Below, piece after piece: positions 48,961 to 61,926 of a stretch of 64,000 nucleotides of DNA. Origin of the DNA: Hanleya hanleyi (lineage: Eukaryota; Mollusca; Polyplacophora; Lepidopleurida; Hanleyidae); assembly GCA_036873755.1 (NCBI GenBank), contig JAVTVY010017467.1, forward strand, positions 1 through 64,000, read 5' to 3'. The translations under genes and the position numbers were made by a program. The notes beneath the pieces were generated by a model. The model saw nothing but the letters and a program-made list of their open reading frames with translations, searched no databases and was not told the origin of the DNA. Every line of letters begins with the position of its first letter. The first letter of the stretch is position 1.

Positions 48961-50254
48961 CTTCTGACGGTGGCAGCCTACTGAGTATTGAAACCGACGC
49001 CTGTATTCAGTTGAACGAAAATATCTCATAACTCGTAATAACTAATTTGATACGAATTTCAGTCTAATGTCACAATGACTTGGGTTGCTGTTTGTATCGT
49101 CATCCCTGTTAGTTTTGTATTTGCTTTACTAGCAGCAGAACAAATGACAACGTACAATCACAACAACTGAAGTCATTGTTTCGATGTTCTTTTTTTTTAC
49201 GAAAACCCTCTTCAATATCTGTATTAATTCTGTCAACATCAAGAGATTTTAATTGCCCAGATCAGCGTACGCTACACGGTCTAAAAGATATCCAGGCTTC
49301 AAAGGATCTGTATTATGCTTTGTGTTATACATGGAGAGGGATATAGATCCAGCTATCACATGCATGGCCGAAGCTTTTTCTTGACCCTTTCATTGATTGT
49401 TTCAACTAGGACCAAGTGGACAGAGAATCAATATTTCCCATTGCACAAGCGGATCTGCTCGAGTAAGGTGTATGCTACGGTTCAATGCATACTCAGAATA
49501 CATTAAAACATTTCATTACGCCAACACTCAGCTGTGCTCTGTCCAGCTTCGGTAAGCTGCAGGGTCTCTGAGGGGTTTCCACCTTCCTTCGGGGATTGCG
49601 TTGTTAATGGGGTTGGGTTTATCTAAACTTCGCTATGTACTATATGTACGCTCGCGCTGTATCTCTCGAGATGGGGCGTAGATTCGCAATGGCCATACCG
49701 ATAATGAAATGTCACCGTTGCAATTCACGCCGTCATGACACCGAAAAATCAATAGCGCACTTCTTTAATGATAATATGACATGCAGTTTTTCATGTTCGC
49801 GACAAGACATTTATGAACATATTTTGGAAACGGTTAATTCATCAGATATATTTGTATTTCTGGTTTCATAATCAGAGGTAATAAAAGTTAAGTTACACTA
49901 AAACTGAAGATGACCCCGGTTCTAACAGGTAATCTTGCTCTCATACGTTAACACACTCGGGGCGAGATGACCGTTACAAGAATGTTCGGTCGAATAGTTC
50001 TCTCCGTGTGCAAATGTTGAATCTTGTGACAGGTTGGCTCATGTGCTGAAAAGAGGGCTGCAAATACTAGCGAAAACACAATGTTTTCTTCAGTAGTATT
50101 TTATGTAGATATGAAACCAAATGAACAGCACAACGAGTAGACAGTGTTACAACAAAATGACTTTTTCCACGTCTGAATATCGTTGTTTTATCGAGAGAGC
50201 TTTTAAATTAAGAGACTGATGTACATGTATATGTCTGTTATGTTTAGGCCTATA
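48961..50254. other. No gene recognised
   Basis: Open frames are up to 103 codons without motifs. Nothing repetitive was identified. Confidence 0.45.
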
Positions 50255-51700
50255 TGGTGTCAACTGGGACATTTCGGCACGCGACATTTCGGTAACAGAC
50301 ATTTCGGCACAAAGTCGTGGGGGCGACATTTCGGCACCTTTATTTCACAAGCCAAAATATGATACATGAGCAGTGTGACTAACGTCACATGACCTACGAA
50401 GTAGAGTAGGCATTAGGACTCGAACGCGAATTGAACTCTTGGAAATCCCCGCCCCCCCTTAGAATCCTGCCTATATTAAGATGGGCACCGCCCAAGTCAG
50501 AATCGCCAGTGATTTTCATCAAAAATCATCAGAAATTTTCATCAAAAGTAGGTCAGCTCAAGACTTGTTGTAACAATCTCCTGCTGCGCCTTCATTCCAA
50601 AAATAAATAACTATCGCCGATTTAATTTTACAATTTGTTAACTAAAGAAAACAGATTGAATAATAACAAAGTTCAGTAGATTTCAAGCTTTACGTGTGAA
50701 AATATATCGATCTCTTTAATGGTTTTCAGTGCCCTTGTCCAGGATCAAAACAACTTTTTGAATCGCATTATTTTCCCAGCAATACAACAAATTTTTATAT
50801 ATAGTACTATAGTAGAAAGGTAGCATTTGTGTAGTTTACGGTAATTCAACTCAAGACCAACACCTTCTCTGCACAACATAATGATTTCATGCCATTCTCC
50901 TGAGCATAATCGGTACAAAGACGAATAAATAGCGTCTACTTACTTTATCTAGTTAAATTCTACCCAAAGAAAATAAATTAAGACACTTTAAACTAGCACA
51001 TGCCGTCATGGCTTTGTTTCACCCTCAGTAAACTTTTATCGTTGTTGCTCACGCAGACTATTCTGAAGGATGATGCCACATCTTTCTTTCTTCGGCTGAC
51101 TTAATTGGTTGATGTAGTATATTTCACCAACAGTGCGTAACTGTAACTTGACCTGAATTTGACGCCTGATGTGATCTGTGAGGAAATGTTTCAAGGATGT
51201 GAAATAGGATACACGTTAAAGGCCACAGCTTACATATATCTCTAGCAATATACTGAATTGTGTGTAGGCTGGCAAGTTGGTAATAGCAGTGTAGTTAAAT
51301 GCACTAACAAATGATGGAAAATTAGCATTTCCTATTTCATTATCCCATCACGTTTTATACTGTGTTATATATACAGTGAAACATACAGCCAAGGGTTCCC
51401 GATGGGCATGACAGTGCACTCGCTGAGCTATCAATAAATAATAAAAAAAATAATTATAAATCAAATTCTCAGCAGAATTCGGTCAGCTCAGAACTTGTTG
51501 GTAACAATGCCCTAATGCACGTTCGTGCCAAAAAACAAGGTTCTAATGTCAATGGTTCTCCTTATTTTGCCGACGAAAGGACTCGGATGGACTGACTCAC
51601 TCACTCACTCACTCATTACCGGACAATTTGCGATCTGTAGCCTACTTCGTAGGAAAATGTCGCGTGCCGAAATGTCGCTTGCCGAAATTTTGCGGATTCC
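50255..51700. mobile_element. Element with inverted arrays of GCGACATTTCGGCAC
   Basis: The left end (50265-50338) has four variants of the 15-mer in + orientation. The right end (51655-51700) has three in inverted orientation. A third occurrence of the left end, with the same GGTGTCA start and GCCAAAATATGAT continuation, is at 63533-63660. The interior has a ~55-bp direct repeat (50552-50606 and 51481-51537; GGTCAGCTCARRACTTGTTG) and an (ACTC)n run near the right end. No transposase is visible. The exact termini and target duplication are not resolved. Confidence 0.65.
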
Positions 51701-52677
51701 TATTTATATGCCATGTTTACAGAATTGTCGCTTGTGTAGGAATCTGGTATGCGACTTCATAACCGGTTAACATTCGCCCTTTGTCTTTCTGTATTGTGAG
51801 AGAGCACTGGCCGCTAATTAAAAAAAATTAAACCCGCTGGCACCCCTCCACATATATTTGATAGAAACCCTTAACTTCAAAGGTAAATCATCATTGCGGA
51901 ACCTGCAAATGTTCCTGCAGTTTCTCCATGCGCAACGGTCGCAGCGCGCAACCTGCATTGATCAAACTGGGTCATTCTGGCCCAGCCTGTCGGTCATCCA
52001 ATATTGGCTACTTCATACGTCATGTCCTATGCAATAGCGGTCAGTCCAATCTCAAACTAAATACCAGGGAAATATTTAGTCTTTGTCCATCTCTGTGTAA
52101 ATGGCACGAATCGTTGAAACAACACCGGCTCTGATCGATTTGCGCACTTGTGTGTGGCGGCTTTAACCCTGCTCCGGCCCGCTGTCAGTCCCGGCCAGTC
52201 TCGGCCAGGTCGGAGTACTGTGTAAATCTTACGTGGCTATTCGTGTTTGTTCAGATGACTTCAAATGATGGAAGTGACCAGTTGGTTATGTACCGAGGGT
52301 AAACCTACAGATTTACACGAACAGGTCTTGACCGCTACTTGTCCCCCCGAGTATTTACAGATGGCCTAAGCCGCTTCTAGACTTACCCTGTCCACTCCTG
52401 TCTCTATTACGTCCCGTCCAATAAAAGAGACCCTTTACCTTAAACCCACCTCACACCAGTATGTCATCGCCATCTTTTCCCTTTTTTTTCTTTCATTAAA
52501 TCAAACTCGCTGGCAAATTTAGTTACATTCTGTCACAATCCCATCCTGCATAATGCAGGTTCAGTTTACTCCGTACCCTCGGCTTTGTCAGACGAACCAT
52601 GCCTAGGGATGATGTCACAATCCATAAGATCCATGCCCTGTTGGTCTTCCCGTTACAATACAAGCCGTAGATCCGAC
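51701..52677. other. No gene recognised
   Basis: The sequence is moderately GC-rich in 52140-52220 (CCGGCC words). No domain-bearing open frame was found. Confidence 0.45.
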
Positions 52678-53345
52678 AGTCAGTAGTTAGCCGTTGCCCA
52701 TGAATAATTTACTCGTCCATAATTGAAATAGCCAGAGGCAGATCCGACATTCAATATTCAGCCGTCGTCCATAAAAGAATGTCCGAGTCAATAATCTGAA
52801 TACCTATTCCGTATGACAGTCAGCACCAAATTCAAAATGGATATGAAATAAAAATGATAAATTACAAGCATCTGGTCCGTCATTCATAATTCAGCCGTCG
52901 TCCATTAAAGAATATCCGCGTCCATAATCCAAACACCTTTTCCATATTCCATATAACAGTATAGCACTAAATTCAAAAAGACAATCATAGTATATACGTA
53001 AACATATTCTAGTTTCCTGCAAGAGAGAAGCGGTCAACAGTTTTCAATGATGCCGGCAAGACATCATGATGTTCCAGAAATATCAAATCCGTATCGCTGA
53101 TCAGTATTCAAACACATGATGATTTCCGACAAGAGAGAAGTGGTAAACAGTTTTGAATGATGTTGGCAAGACACAATGATGTTCTTTACATAAAATCCCA
53201 ATCAATGACATTTATTCTTTATCCAAATGAATTTCCAAGTCGTTTTCCAGCACATAATACGACATTAATTACAGCCTCAAAATCCCAGCCCGCATAATAA
53301 GAAGTACCGTATATTTTCTCAACAGTTTCCAATGATACCAGTAAG
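52678..53345 (-). mobile_element. Nested and tandem PLE pLTRs
   Basis: An outer pLTR (52738-52860 and 53110-53250) is split by a younger, shorter pLTR piece (52861-53109, from TTACAAGCATCTGGTCCGTC to TCGCTGATCAGTATTC). Another terminal fragment lies at 52678-52730 (GATCCGACAGTCAGTAGTTA) and one more decayed piece at ~53255-53345. All are in - orientation. The inner piece resembles copies A-C closely. Confidence 0.8.
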
Positions 53346-54070
53346 ACGTGATGACGTTCTGTTGAACACCCAAAGGAGAATTGTTCATGGTTGTAGTTTT
53401 CTATGCCGGGAATATGCCAGGAATAATTTATTACATGCAGAAATAAATATTCGATTTTAATATTGAACCTAATTATCTGAATCACATGCATCATGTTTCA
53501 GTCTAAAGCAGATAGTTAGGAGCGCTGAAATTACGATTAAACCATGACATGAAAAAGGGCGTTCTCAATGGCTGGTTTCTTGGCATGTAAACAAATTAAA
53601 TGACAGATAAACATGGTAAACAGATTATTTGAGGCTTAATGGATCGAATAGCATAAACTGGTATGCTAACCAACTAGCAGAACTGACGCAGTATATGAAA
53701 ACTGGCAATATCATGGAAATTAGGGCCGGAAATTAGGCACGTCTGTCGATTTGAGAATATTAGGAAGACATTTTGCAAAACCACGCAGACTTACGTCGCC
53801 AACGAGACACCCACTCAGTTCCGTTTTCTACACTTTATATTGTGTCCGACAGTCGAAAGTTTGGCCAAATAATTGTGATTGGGATAACGTCAGAGTACAG
53901 GATAGGCGATAATATAGAAACACCTTGAACCGGAAGTATGAACAATCATCCGGTCATATGTGTTACGATTACGTTTCAACTTTCTCGTCTCGTGTTTATT
54001 CGGTCTATGACAGTGAGATGGTGATACCCGAATGCTATAGTCACTCTGCTATCTTCAAATGGCTACAACG
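53346..54070. other. No gene recognised
   Basis: Nothing identifiable. Confidence 0.4.
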
Positions 54071-54073
54071 TAG

Positions 54074-54147
54074 TCTGGTGATAAATATCACATCATCTTA
54101 GTGATAAATATTACATCAGTTTGGTGATAAATATCAAACACTGATGG
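54074..54147. repeat. Three-unit tandem repeat with TGATAAATATCA palindrome
   Basis: GTGATAAATATCACATCA, GTGATAAATATTACATCA and GTGATAAATATCAAACA are about 27 bp apart. Confidence 0.8.
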
Positions 54148-54179
54148 CGTTATACAACCGTAGGTTGGGCAACTTCTGA

Positions 54180-54525
54180 TGACTAGGGGCCGTATGGATA
54201 TTATTTAACACAAGCTATTTATGGTGTTCAAGTGAACAAAAAAAATCGATGCGTGATAGAGATACACTATACCTTAGGAAAACACTTCGAAATCGTTTGA
54301 TTTGAAAAAATACTAATTAGTTATACGGGTTTGATGAAAAGAACATAATGATGTCTGGTATCATGAACACGGTTGACCAATATAGCTTTTGCTTATATAT
54401 TCGTTATTTGTGGCCTGCTCAGAGTTGGTGCTGACAGTGTCTCAGGAACAAATCAATCGATTATCAACGCGGAAATTTTTCATGGATGAGGACTTGATAC
54501 TTCATGTCGGGTCTGAAATTTTGAA
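54180..54525 (+). mobile_element. Decayed PLE pLTR
   Basis: TAGGGGCCGTATGGATATTA, ACGGGTTTGATGAAAAGAAC, ATAATGATGTCTGG, CAACGCGGAAATTTTTCATG and GGATGAGGACTTGATACTTC follow the pLTR order. Confidence 0.65.
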
Positions 54526-56258
54526 ATTTGAATCCAAATAAAATGTTCATAGTCATAGAGAAAGTACATAGTCATTGGGCAGTTGGCATCACCCATACTC
54601 CTCATCTATCCACGTCCAACGCAACACCGCCATCCGACATACAGCTCCAACAAGATGCAGCCTCAACATGATATTTAATAACTATAATATAATGAATGTT
54701 CACTACTTAACCTAGTTATTAAATACCATGTTGGGATGTATGTCGGACACCACCCGTTAGGCCTACTACCGAATCTGAGATCAAGTTACAAATCTTTCGG
54801 GAAATCAGGTGGGTGGAGGGGGAATACAAACTCCATGTATATTGACTGCGAAACAACGCCGATGCAAATAAAAAACTACCTCCACAATCTATTTTTTTAA
54901 ATTCCCAAATATATGAGCCAGATAGCACAGCCAATTAGCCCGTACAGTCTAAAAAATACTCTTGGGTGGTTCTGGACAAATGCTAGATAAAGCAAGCAGA
55001 CATTTGGGCACGTGTCAAACTTTACACCTGTTGCTAGATTGTTCAAAAATATGCTGAAGGGGATGCTCATAATCAGACCCTATCATACATGGGGGCGATA
55101 ACATTTATTAACTATCCAATCTTCTATATGGTATAGCGGTCAGACCGAGTTGTATTTATCGATCTTCAAATGAGTAAATCCTGCTCCTTCTCCTGTGACC
55201 GAAATTGAACCAATCAAAACATCGCATGATGGGAAACTTTTGCCTGGTTGAACGGCCCACATTGGCCCAGCGTTCGACCAGGCTAGGGAAACTTTGTATG
55301 TTAACGCAAGATGTGCAATTTTCCTGATGAGTCCAAGGCAAAAAACCAAGATGGACTGAAATTCACAATAGTGGTGAAAGATTCAAATCATGCAGAGACT
55401 GTTTTAAAATTTCGGACAAATTTTGGACTTTCTTTCTTTAGTTTTCTCTAAAACAAATCTGGCTATATTATGATGGCCGAGAGGGGCCATCGCGTCTTTC
55501 ATTTCTAATTTAACGCGATGGAGCGATGGAGCTATGCGATCATACTATATCCAGTTTTTACTTCATGTTTTGGAAAATTGATTTTTATTTTACGATTTAA
55601 AGGAATCAGCATTTAAAAGAGGGCGTGTGGTGGGATACAGCAGGATGTCGACCAAATTATTTAATGGTAAACAATTCTCGGATTCTTTTCACATTTTGTT
55701 CTGTTATAAAACCGTTTTAATTCTTGATATAATTTTGAATTTTGGCGCGAAGAGCGGGAGCCTGCGCCTGTGCACCTGCTCTATGGAAGTTTGATTATTC
55801 ACTCCGGCAGATGGAGCTTGACATTGACCATCCGAACTTTGTCGTCATTTGTTAGGGTTGGATCTTACATACCCTAGTGTCTTTTTGACAGACTGCCTTA
55901 CGTCTTGATGTGTATCAGTTCGGGATTGTGGTCATGAAATAATAAAAGACAAGTACGAACACACCTGCCTTTGATGCCATTAAGATAACATATAGCCCCT
56001 CAACACCTAACGTGTGTCTCCAATAATGCTTCGAGCTGAGATGGTCGGTGGAGTAGAAGTAAAACTGCATGGAACTAGTGCAAGTTCAAGCATGACGTTG
56101 CGTGGTTAATAATCCTTTATCAAGTCTGTGACTGATTTTTTTTCGGAAGAATTATATATATTCTGACAATCGATTTTATGTTCCTCTGGAATTTTCGATT
56201 TTATTTTACATACGTGTATCAAGCCGAGCCTAACTATATCGTTTGTTCATTATTCGAT
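54526..56258. other. No gene; one notable hairpin
   Basis: CCTGGTTGAACG (near 55242) and CGTTCGACCAGG (near 55271) form an almost perfect 12-bp stem around GCCCACATTGGCCCAG. Flanking direct repeats GGGAAACTT are present. Two overlapping open frames of 61-69 codons here are not convincing. A second short self-complementary region lies at 55470-55530 (GGGGCCATCGCG, then CGCGATGGAGC). Confidence 0.5.
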
Positions 56259-56650
56259 TATTCGACAGGAACAATACTGTATTGCTGGCACCATTGTTAA
56301 CTATCATGCAGTTCTCTCTTTCAAGGAACGTTAGTTTATATTAAGGCTATGCGACCAAGTCACCCAAGGTATCAACATGAACAGTCACAATAAAAGCGTG
56401 TGACTGGGATACACAAGCTCCATAACAACCAAGTATGATTGCTGGTATTTGGGATGTGTTGGATACATGGATCACATGACTTATTACGCCGTTCTACGTT
56501 ACGATCACCACTGCATATTATCGCTTACTTGCGTTTAATTTTCTAGCTACATGAAGAATAGGGTCATATAAACTAGAATGGTATACCGATATTTATTACT
56601 TGTTGACAACTGTTCAACGAACGTCGAATGTGGCGCCTATATTGAATGAT
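56259..56650 (+). mobile_element. Scattered PLE pLTR remnants
   Basis: AACAATACTGTATTGCTGGC, ACCATTGTTAACTATC, and an intact-looking hairpin AACAGTCACAATAAAAGC then GTGTGACTGGGATAC (56378-56410) are recognisable. The order is disturbed. Confidence 0.5.
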
Positions 56651-59365
56651 TAACAGAATCATTTAATCTAAGATTTCGCAATGTCTACAAAGTTTAAGTG
56701 TGTTTAGGCCTTGTGCATTAATCATTATGTCACCACTAACACTTAATCAGACGTGTTTACACGAGCTGTGACCGAATTTTAGTTTAAATATTATGTAAAA
56801 CTGTTACCTAATATTGGAATGGTTTAAAATTGCATAACACTACTGCTACATAAGCGCTGAAGTTACAAGTATAGTTGGTATGGTTGCCCATTCCATTCAT
56901 GTGAAATTCGAGGTAATAGGGGACATAAGATGGTGTCAGTTCAACCAAACTGACCGAGCGTTGCAACCATTGTTATACAATGGTCTATCTATTCGATACG
57001 GTCCATGTAATTTCATTCTTTAGTATGGGTGGGCCGTTATATAAAAGTTCAAACTGGAGTTATACGTCAAATGGTTCAACAATGTATTGTCAAGTATATG
57101 ACCATTCAGCTGCGAAACCATATATATGCACGCAGTCTATTTCCGAGAAAATTGTGTTCGATAGTTGGGGATATATATATGTAAATTCAACTTCTGAAAT
57201 TAAAGTTTGAAAATTTGGTTATTTAAGTTGAATCCGTTTTAATTTGGTTATTTAAGTTGAATCCGTTATTTAAGTTGAATCCGTTTTAGTCTTGAAGAAG
57301 GTCTATCTAAGTTATGAATCAATATACATTCAGATGTTCCTTTCGTACGTACTTACGTAATATTCCTCTAGTTTTCACGCTAGTGTCAATTTAACTAACG
57401 CTGACAGTGTCCGTGCCATTTATAGCATATTATCTAAGGCTCAAACATTGACGTCTTGCATTCACTCACTCGTTAATGGCGTAGTTGCTTCGGGGCGAAA
57501 AGTTCAGCGTTCAATCTTGCGCAATATGGCATAAACAGTTGCATAAGGCAAACGCGCAGAATAAACTTTAAAACCATTTACTGAACGGAACTTACTCTGA
57601 ACGTATACGTGGAAATTTACAATACGCGGAAATTTACACAGTTCACAAAGTAAATACATTTCGTTCGATCCAGCTTAGTTTGAGATGAATTTTAATTATT
57701 TCGTTGAGAGACTGAAGTTTAAGTGCTTTGCCGCTTTTTTTATTTAATTTCGAAAGCAAAGAAACATGTACATCTACTGTTTTCAGCTTTGCTCATCTCC
57801 TATCTCCTATCAGACCGTAGATTTCTAAGATGCTGTAACGCACCAGGTTGTATTCGTTGAGACATAATTTTCACAAAGCTCCAATTTTCTCCAACCAGAA
57901 CACTATAGACAGATTGAAAGAAAAACAAACATTCTGTCTAAAGTTTCAATAGAAAGTTTGATTTCTGAGAATGAAGATTTATTTGAATTCTTCTCCAATA
58001 CCTCCACGGAAATCATGATGTATTTATATTGTTGTCAGAATACACTAGGATACACTATTTGCTGCATGCAGTGTAAACGAAATAAAACTGACTCTATATT
58101 TACACTAATCATCTATTACAATAATTGTTGCTATATTTTCCTGTTCCATTTGAATTATTCCATACAAATGCAGTCGAAATAATTATTCCAAAATGCCAAA
58201 GTATGTAGTGCTTGCTTTGATTTTAAGAATGCGTGCAGAAAAATTCGATGATTGATGTTAATATATTTTGGTGTTATATCTTCAAAGATTACTTTATAAA
58301 CTACATGTATTCCCATTTAATAAAAGCAGTTTTCAAATAGGGCTATTTATTAGCTTCCTTTTCCCCAATTCGAATTTTGTGCCAATTCAATGCAATTATG
58401 TATTTGAGAACTATTCCAGCAGCACATGGAGGGAGAATAGCATAAAGTTTCTTTGCAAGCATATCTTGGGACACGCCTTGTGTGGGACAGTGACCGATGA
58501 TAACATAGGGTCATTCAACCTATATCTGTACACTAAAAAAGAATACATCAAGCGGGGTTTGCATGACCACAAATTTCCGTCTCACCCAACATTGTCATTC
58601 GTCGAAGGTCATGAAAAACAAACTGATAATTGATATATCTTGTAAATAAATAATCAGTCGTGAATAAAGATCCGTTCTTCCTGTTAAGCGTTCTGGTGAA
58701 ATATTTAAAAGAAACAATTCTGTATATATATCTTATAAATAATATCGGATAATTTGTATCGATTTCTGACCCAAATATTCATTTTCCATAGTATAGTTCA
58801 GGTATTCACGGAGGTTCAAAGAACTAGTGGGTGGGAGACTCCAAGCACGTCATTGTTTTCAACCCCGTTACTTATATCAACATCATACATAATTTCGTGT
58901 TTACACTTCTTGTTCACTATAGTAACTAATTAACAGCGACATTTAAGAGGGCGATAAACTCGGCCAAGTGCGCTCTTGATGTATATTGGCTTCATAGAAC
59001 CCAACAATTGGAATTTCTCGTAACGGGCGAATATGCCCTTAAAGTTCCTGGCTGCAAAATTCAAAATTCCAATGTTGACAACGCACCTTGTTGAAGAAGA
59101 AGCAACACACATGGCATGTATCAATATATAGGAACATGCGAAACTTAGTCTGCGAAGAGGACGGACTTTTCATCATGCAAGCTGAACAAAAGCATTTTTC
59201 AACGACAGGCTCACAACTTAAACCTCTAAAGCTCAATTCCATCCTCGGTCATTGAATTAAAATGCTACTGAGTTCCGAATTAGATTAGAAAGGAACGGAG
59301 AGGAACATACGATTCAAAGGATGCAATTCAACACAGCTATATCATATTTGATATTTCGTTAAGAT
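56651..59365. other. No gene recognised; short triple repeat at 57218-57287
   Basis: GGTTATTTAAGTTGAATCCG occurs three times in 57218-57287. Open frames of up to 121 codons (58268-58633) have no recognisable motif. Confidence 0.5.
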
Positions 59366-59371
59366 TTTATT
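59366..59371 (-). terminator. Candidate poly(A) signal for the bZIP gene
   Basis: AATAAA on the - strand. It lies ~1.26 kb downstream of the bZIP stop codon. Other AT-rich candidates exist nearer, so this choice is a guess. Confidence 0.25.
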
Positions 59372-60630
59372 CTTTTTAAATTATACATAAATAATAATGT
59401 GAAACATATGGGAATGAAGTTGATAGAGAAATAATGAAACGAATGAATGTGACATATAGCGAGAGCGACGAGTATTATGTCTGCTAGACATATATATGTA
59501 AAGAGAATCATCTCAAAAAGAAACAGAAAATAAAATCAACACTTTGCTGTTCTATATGACAAAATGAATGAACTTAATATGGATTATGAATTAGCACTAA
59601 ACGTCTTATTTCATATAAATTTCCAAACATACGAACTTGTTTTTAAGACCTGTGCCTACTTCAAATTAACTAATCTACGCTCGCATTTAAATGAGATTTA
59701 CAAAACACCTGAGATCGCATCTCACCATATTTGCCATTGAGCGTTAAAAAAAAAAAGAAAAAAAAAAAAGAAAAAGAAAAACAGACATCACTCTTCCAGT
59801 CTTGTGAATTATTACACGATCTAGCATGATTGTTCTTTCTGGAGGTCTTACTGTATCAACATTTCACCATTGTAAAATAGCACTAGGTTCTTCAATAGTA
59901 CTTAGTTATGGGGTTGATTGCTTCTGTTAAGTCCAATATGTCGAGGTAAGTCGTGGGTGGCACAACACTCAGAAGCCGAAATTGCAATAACCAAAAAAAT
60001 AAAAAAAACAGAAAAAAATTGAGGTAGGGTTGTATAGCACAAACACATTCTTGGAAAACATTTCAATAACGCGCCAGTAATTCACAGTTCATTATTAGCA
60101 CACGCGACGGAACCTGCTTGACAACGTCACAAATATTTCGGAATCCTCTATATTTTCAAGTCCTGAGTGTCCTTATGTAATCAATGTTTATCAACATGGT
60201 ACCCGTTTTAAGAAGTCTCCATATAGAAGGCATACAAACAGCAACTGTATATAAAACACTGTATATACTTAAACTCCTTTTTCATACATCCATCTCTTTC
60301 AACCAGATACACATACATAACTCTATCACGCACTTTCTATAGCTTAGCTTACGTAATTTCTCGTGGAAATCTCACACATACACTAAAATAATCTATATCA
60401 CGTAGTTTTAACGAAAAGCACGCCACTTTCCTTCAGACACGACTGTACAAAAATATATTTACAATATTTGCATCAAAACATTGCCGTGTTCTATCTAATG
60501 ACTATAGAAGGGGATCTTGCAGTCATAACGTTTGAGTCACAAAGTCTTTTTCTTTGCTTGCACAGATAGTTTGTTTTTGCACCAGTGTTTTTTTGCGTGT
60601 CCATGATGATCCAGGGAATATAACACTCAC
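59372..60630 (-). other. Probable 3' UTR of the bZIP gene
   Basis: AT-rich sequence follows the stop codon with A-rich runs on the + strand at 59741-59781 and 59990-60020. No other gene or transposon signature was seen. UTR status is inferred from position only. Confidence 0.35.
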
Positions 60631-61368
60631 TTACATTCTATTGTAAAGCATGTAATGTAATTTTGCCGTTTCATTTTTCAAAATGGCCACCTGTGCTCTA
60701 AGTTTTAAATTTTCCTGTTCTAAAAATGCAGCTCGCATAGCAATTTCTTCCTCTTTTTGTCGTCGCGCATCTCTTGATCGCTTAGCTGCTTCGTTATTTT
60801 TCCTTCTCCTTTCCCAGTAAGCATCGTCTTTTTTCTCTTCAGGCACCGGTTTCGTCTTTTTCGCTATTTCTTCCAACATGCTTTCCCGATTTTCCGCTCG
60901 TCGTTTTCGTTGTAATAAATGTGAGGTAAGAGGTGTCAACGGTAAGGGCGGTAACGAACTATCGTACATTCCTGGTAACCCCATAGCGGCCTGGGCACCC
61001 GCACTCCCAGCGGCCGCCGTAAATGCTCCAGTTGCCGCCAAAGAGTTGGAGTATAAGGAAAGAGGGTCCATTCCGTACATCTTGAACGGTCTGGGTGAGG
61101 GTGATCGTTCACTTTCATCTCTCTCCACGTGTTCTTTCTCTCCTCCCATATGACCGGTAGGTATCTGTCCCAACACGGGTTTTACGGCTGTTGTCGTTGA
61201 TGTATCGCTCTCGTTGCCATCTGAAGAGTTGTTAAGAGAGGATACGGACGATGACCTCTCCGACTCGATATGTTGTGGTGATGCCGTAATACTGTGTATG
61301 GGACTAGACGGTGCCTTAATCTTGTCCACGGAGAGGTCCAAAGGAGCGCTTTCCGTTAGGGTTGCCAT
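60631..61368 (-). CDS. bZIP transcription factor, PAR/NFIL3/giant/CES-2-like
   Basis: The protein is 245 residues, beginning at the ATG at 61368 (ACAAACATGG, a good start context). The frame is also open upstream, but that lies across a splice acceptor. Residues 9-13 are PLDLS, the CtBP-binding consensus PxDLS. Residues 35-60 are Ser/Thr-rich, 111-130 Ala/Gly-rich and 139-147 Pro/Leu-rich. The basic region at 187-208 has [13 protein letters not shown], and the zipper has I209, L216, L223, L230 and L237 in perfect heptads. The YWERRRKNN lead-in and RDARR core fit the PAR/CES-2/giant group, while NNEAAKRSR also recalls NFIL3. A classical proline-acidic PAR domain is not obvious. It should act in the nucleus as a dimer on TTAYGTAA-type sites, and PLDLS suggests repressor activity. 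The exact orthologue is undetermined. Confidence 0.93.
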   Translation of the reverse strand: MATLTESAPLDLSVDKIKAPSSPIHSITASPQHIESERSSSVSSLNNSSDGNESDTSTTTAVKPVLGQIPTGHMGGEKEHVERDESERSPSPRPFKMYGMDPLSLYSNSLAATGAFTAAAGSAGAQAAMGLPGMYDSSLPPLPLTPLTSHLLQRKRRAENRESMLEEIAKKTKPVPEEKKDDAYWERRRKNNEAAKRSRDARRQKEEEIAMRAAFLEQENLKLRAQVAILKNETAKLHYMLYNRM

Positions 61369-61395
61369 GTTTGTTGTGCGTAATGGTGAGAGAAT

Positions 61396-61720
61396 CTGCA
61401 ATAACACGAACCCGGAAATCGATTTAGTTGACGTGCACTTTTACATATGAACTATAAATGAACTATATACATGTACTCAAGCTTTTACACATGAAAGAAA
61501 ATATATATCGGAAAATGTCAAATGTAAATTACATTATATATTGTTACGTTAGCTCAGATTATTCAATTAAATATAACAAATTCTTACATCATGCCGTATT
61601 CGTAAACTATCACAGTCATTTATAAGGAGAACAATCTATCAACAATAAACGCAGATATTTAACAATTGTGCAATATTCCACTCGTTTGTATAGCGTTGAT
61701 TAAGGGATGTTCGGCCTTAC
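61396..61720 (-). other. Predicted 325-bp intron in the bZIP 5' UTR
   Basis: On the - strand the donor reads CACAG|GTAAGG (GT at 61720-61719) and the acceptor reads TGTTATTGCAG|ATTCTC (AG at 61397-61396). The acceptor lies 27 bp before the chosen ATG, so the first exon would be non-coding. Both sites are strong matches. Splicing itself is not proven. Confidence 0.6.
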
Positions 61721-61926
61721 CTGTGATGTCGACTCCAAGCAGTGATGACGGTATGTCACCCAGTCACCTGTATGCAGGAGCTAGAACTCGCAATAATGGT
61801 AAACGTAGTATTCCAATAGCGTACACTAGTCCACGGCGTAAAAAAATCTAGATATGCCAACAGTTGCGGAGCTCTGTAGCTAATATACGTCTGGTCTTGC
61901 GAGACTGACCATCGGCTTTATAAACT
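61721..61926 (-). other. Predicted bZIP 5' non-coding exon
   Basis: The exon would run from the Inr at 61926 to the donor at 61721. It contains an upstream ATG (61912-61910) opening a 10-codon uORF that ends TAG at 61880, very near the 5' end. The 61-codon + strand open frame here is not supported. Confidence 0.5.

Noticed and set aside
61214..61450. 78-codon + strand frame over the bZIP 5' end
   Set aside because: It is antisense to the bZIP coding sequence and crosses the splice acceptor. No independent support.
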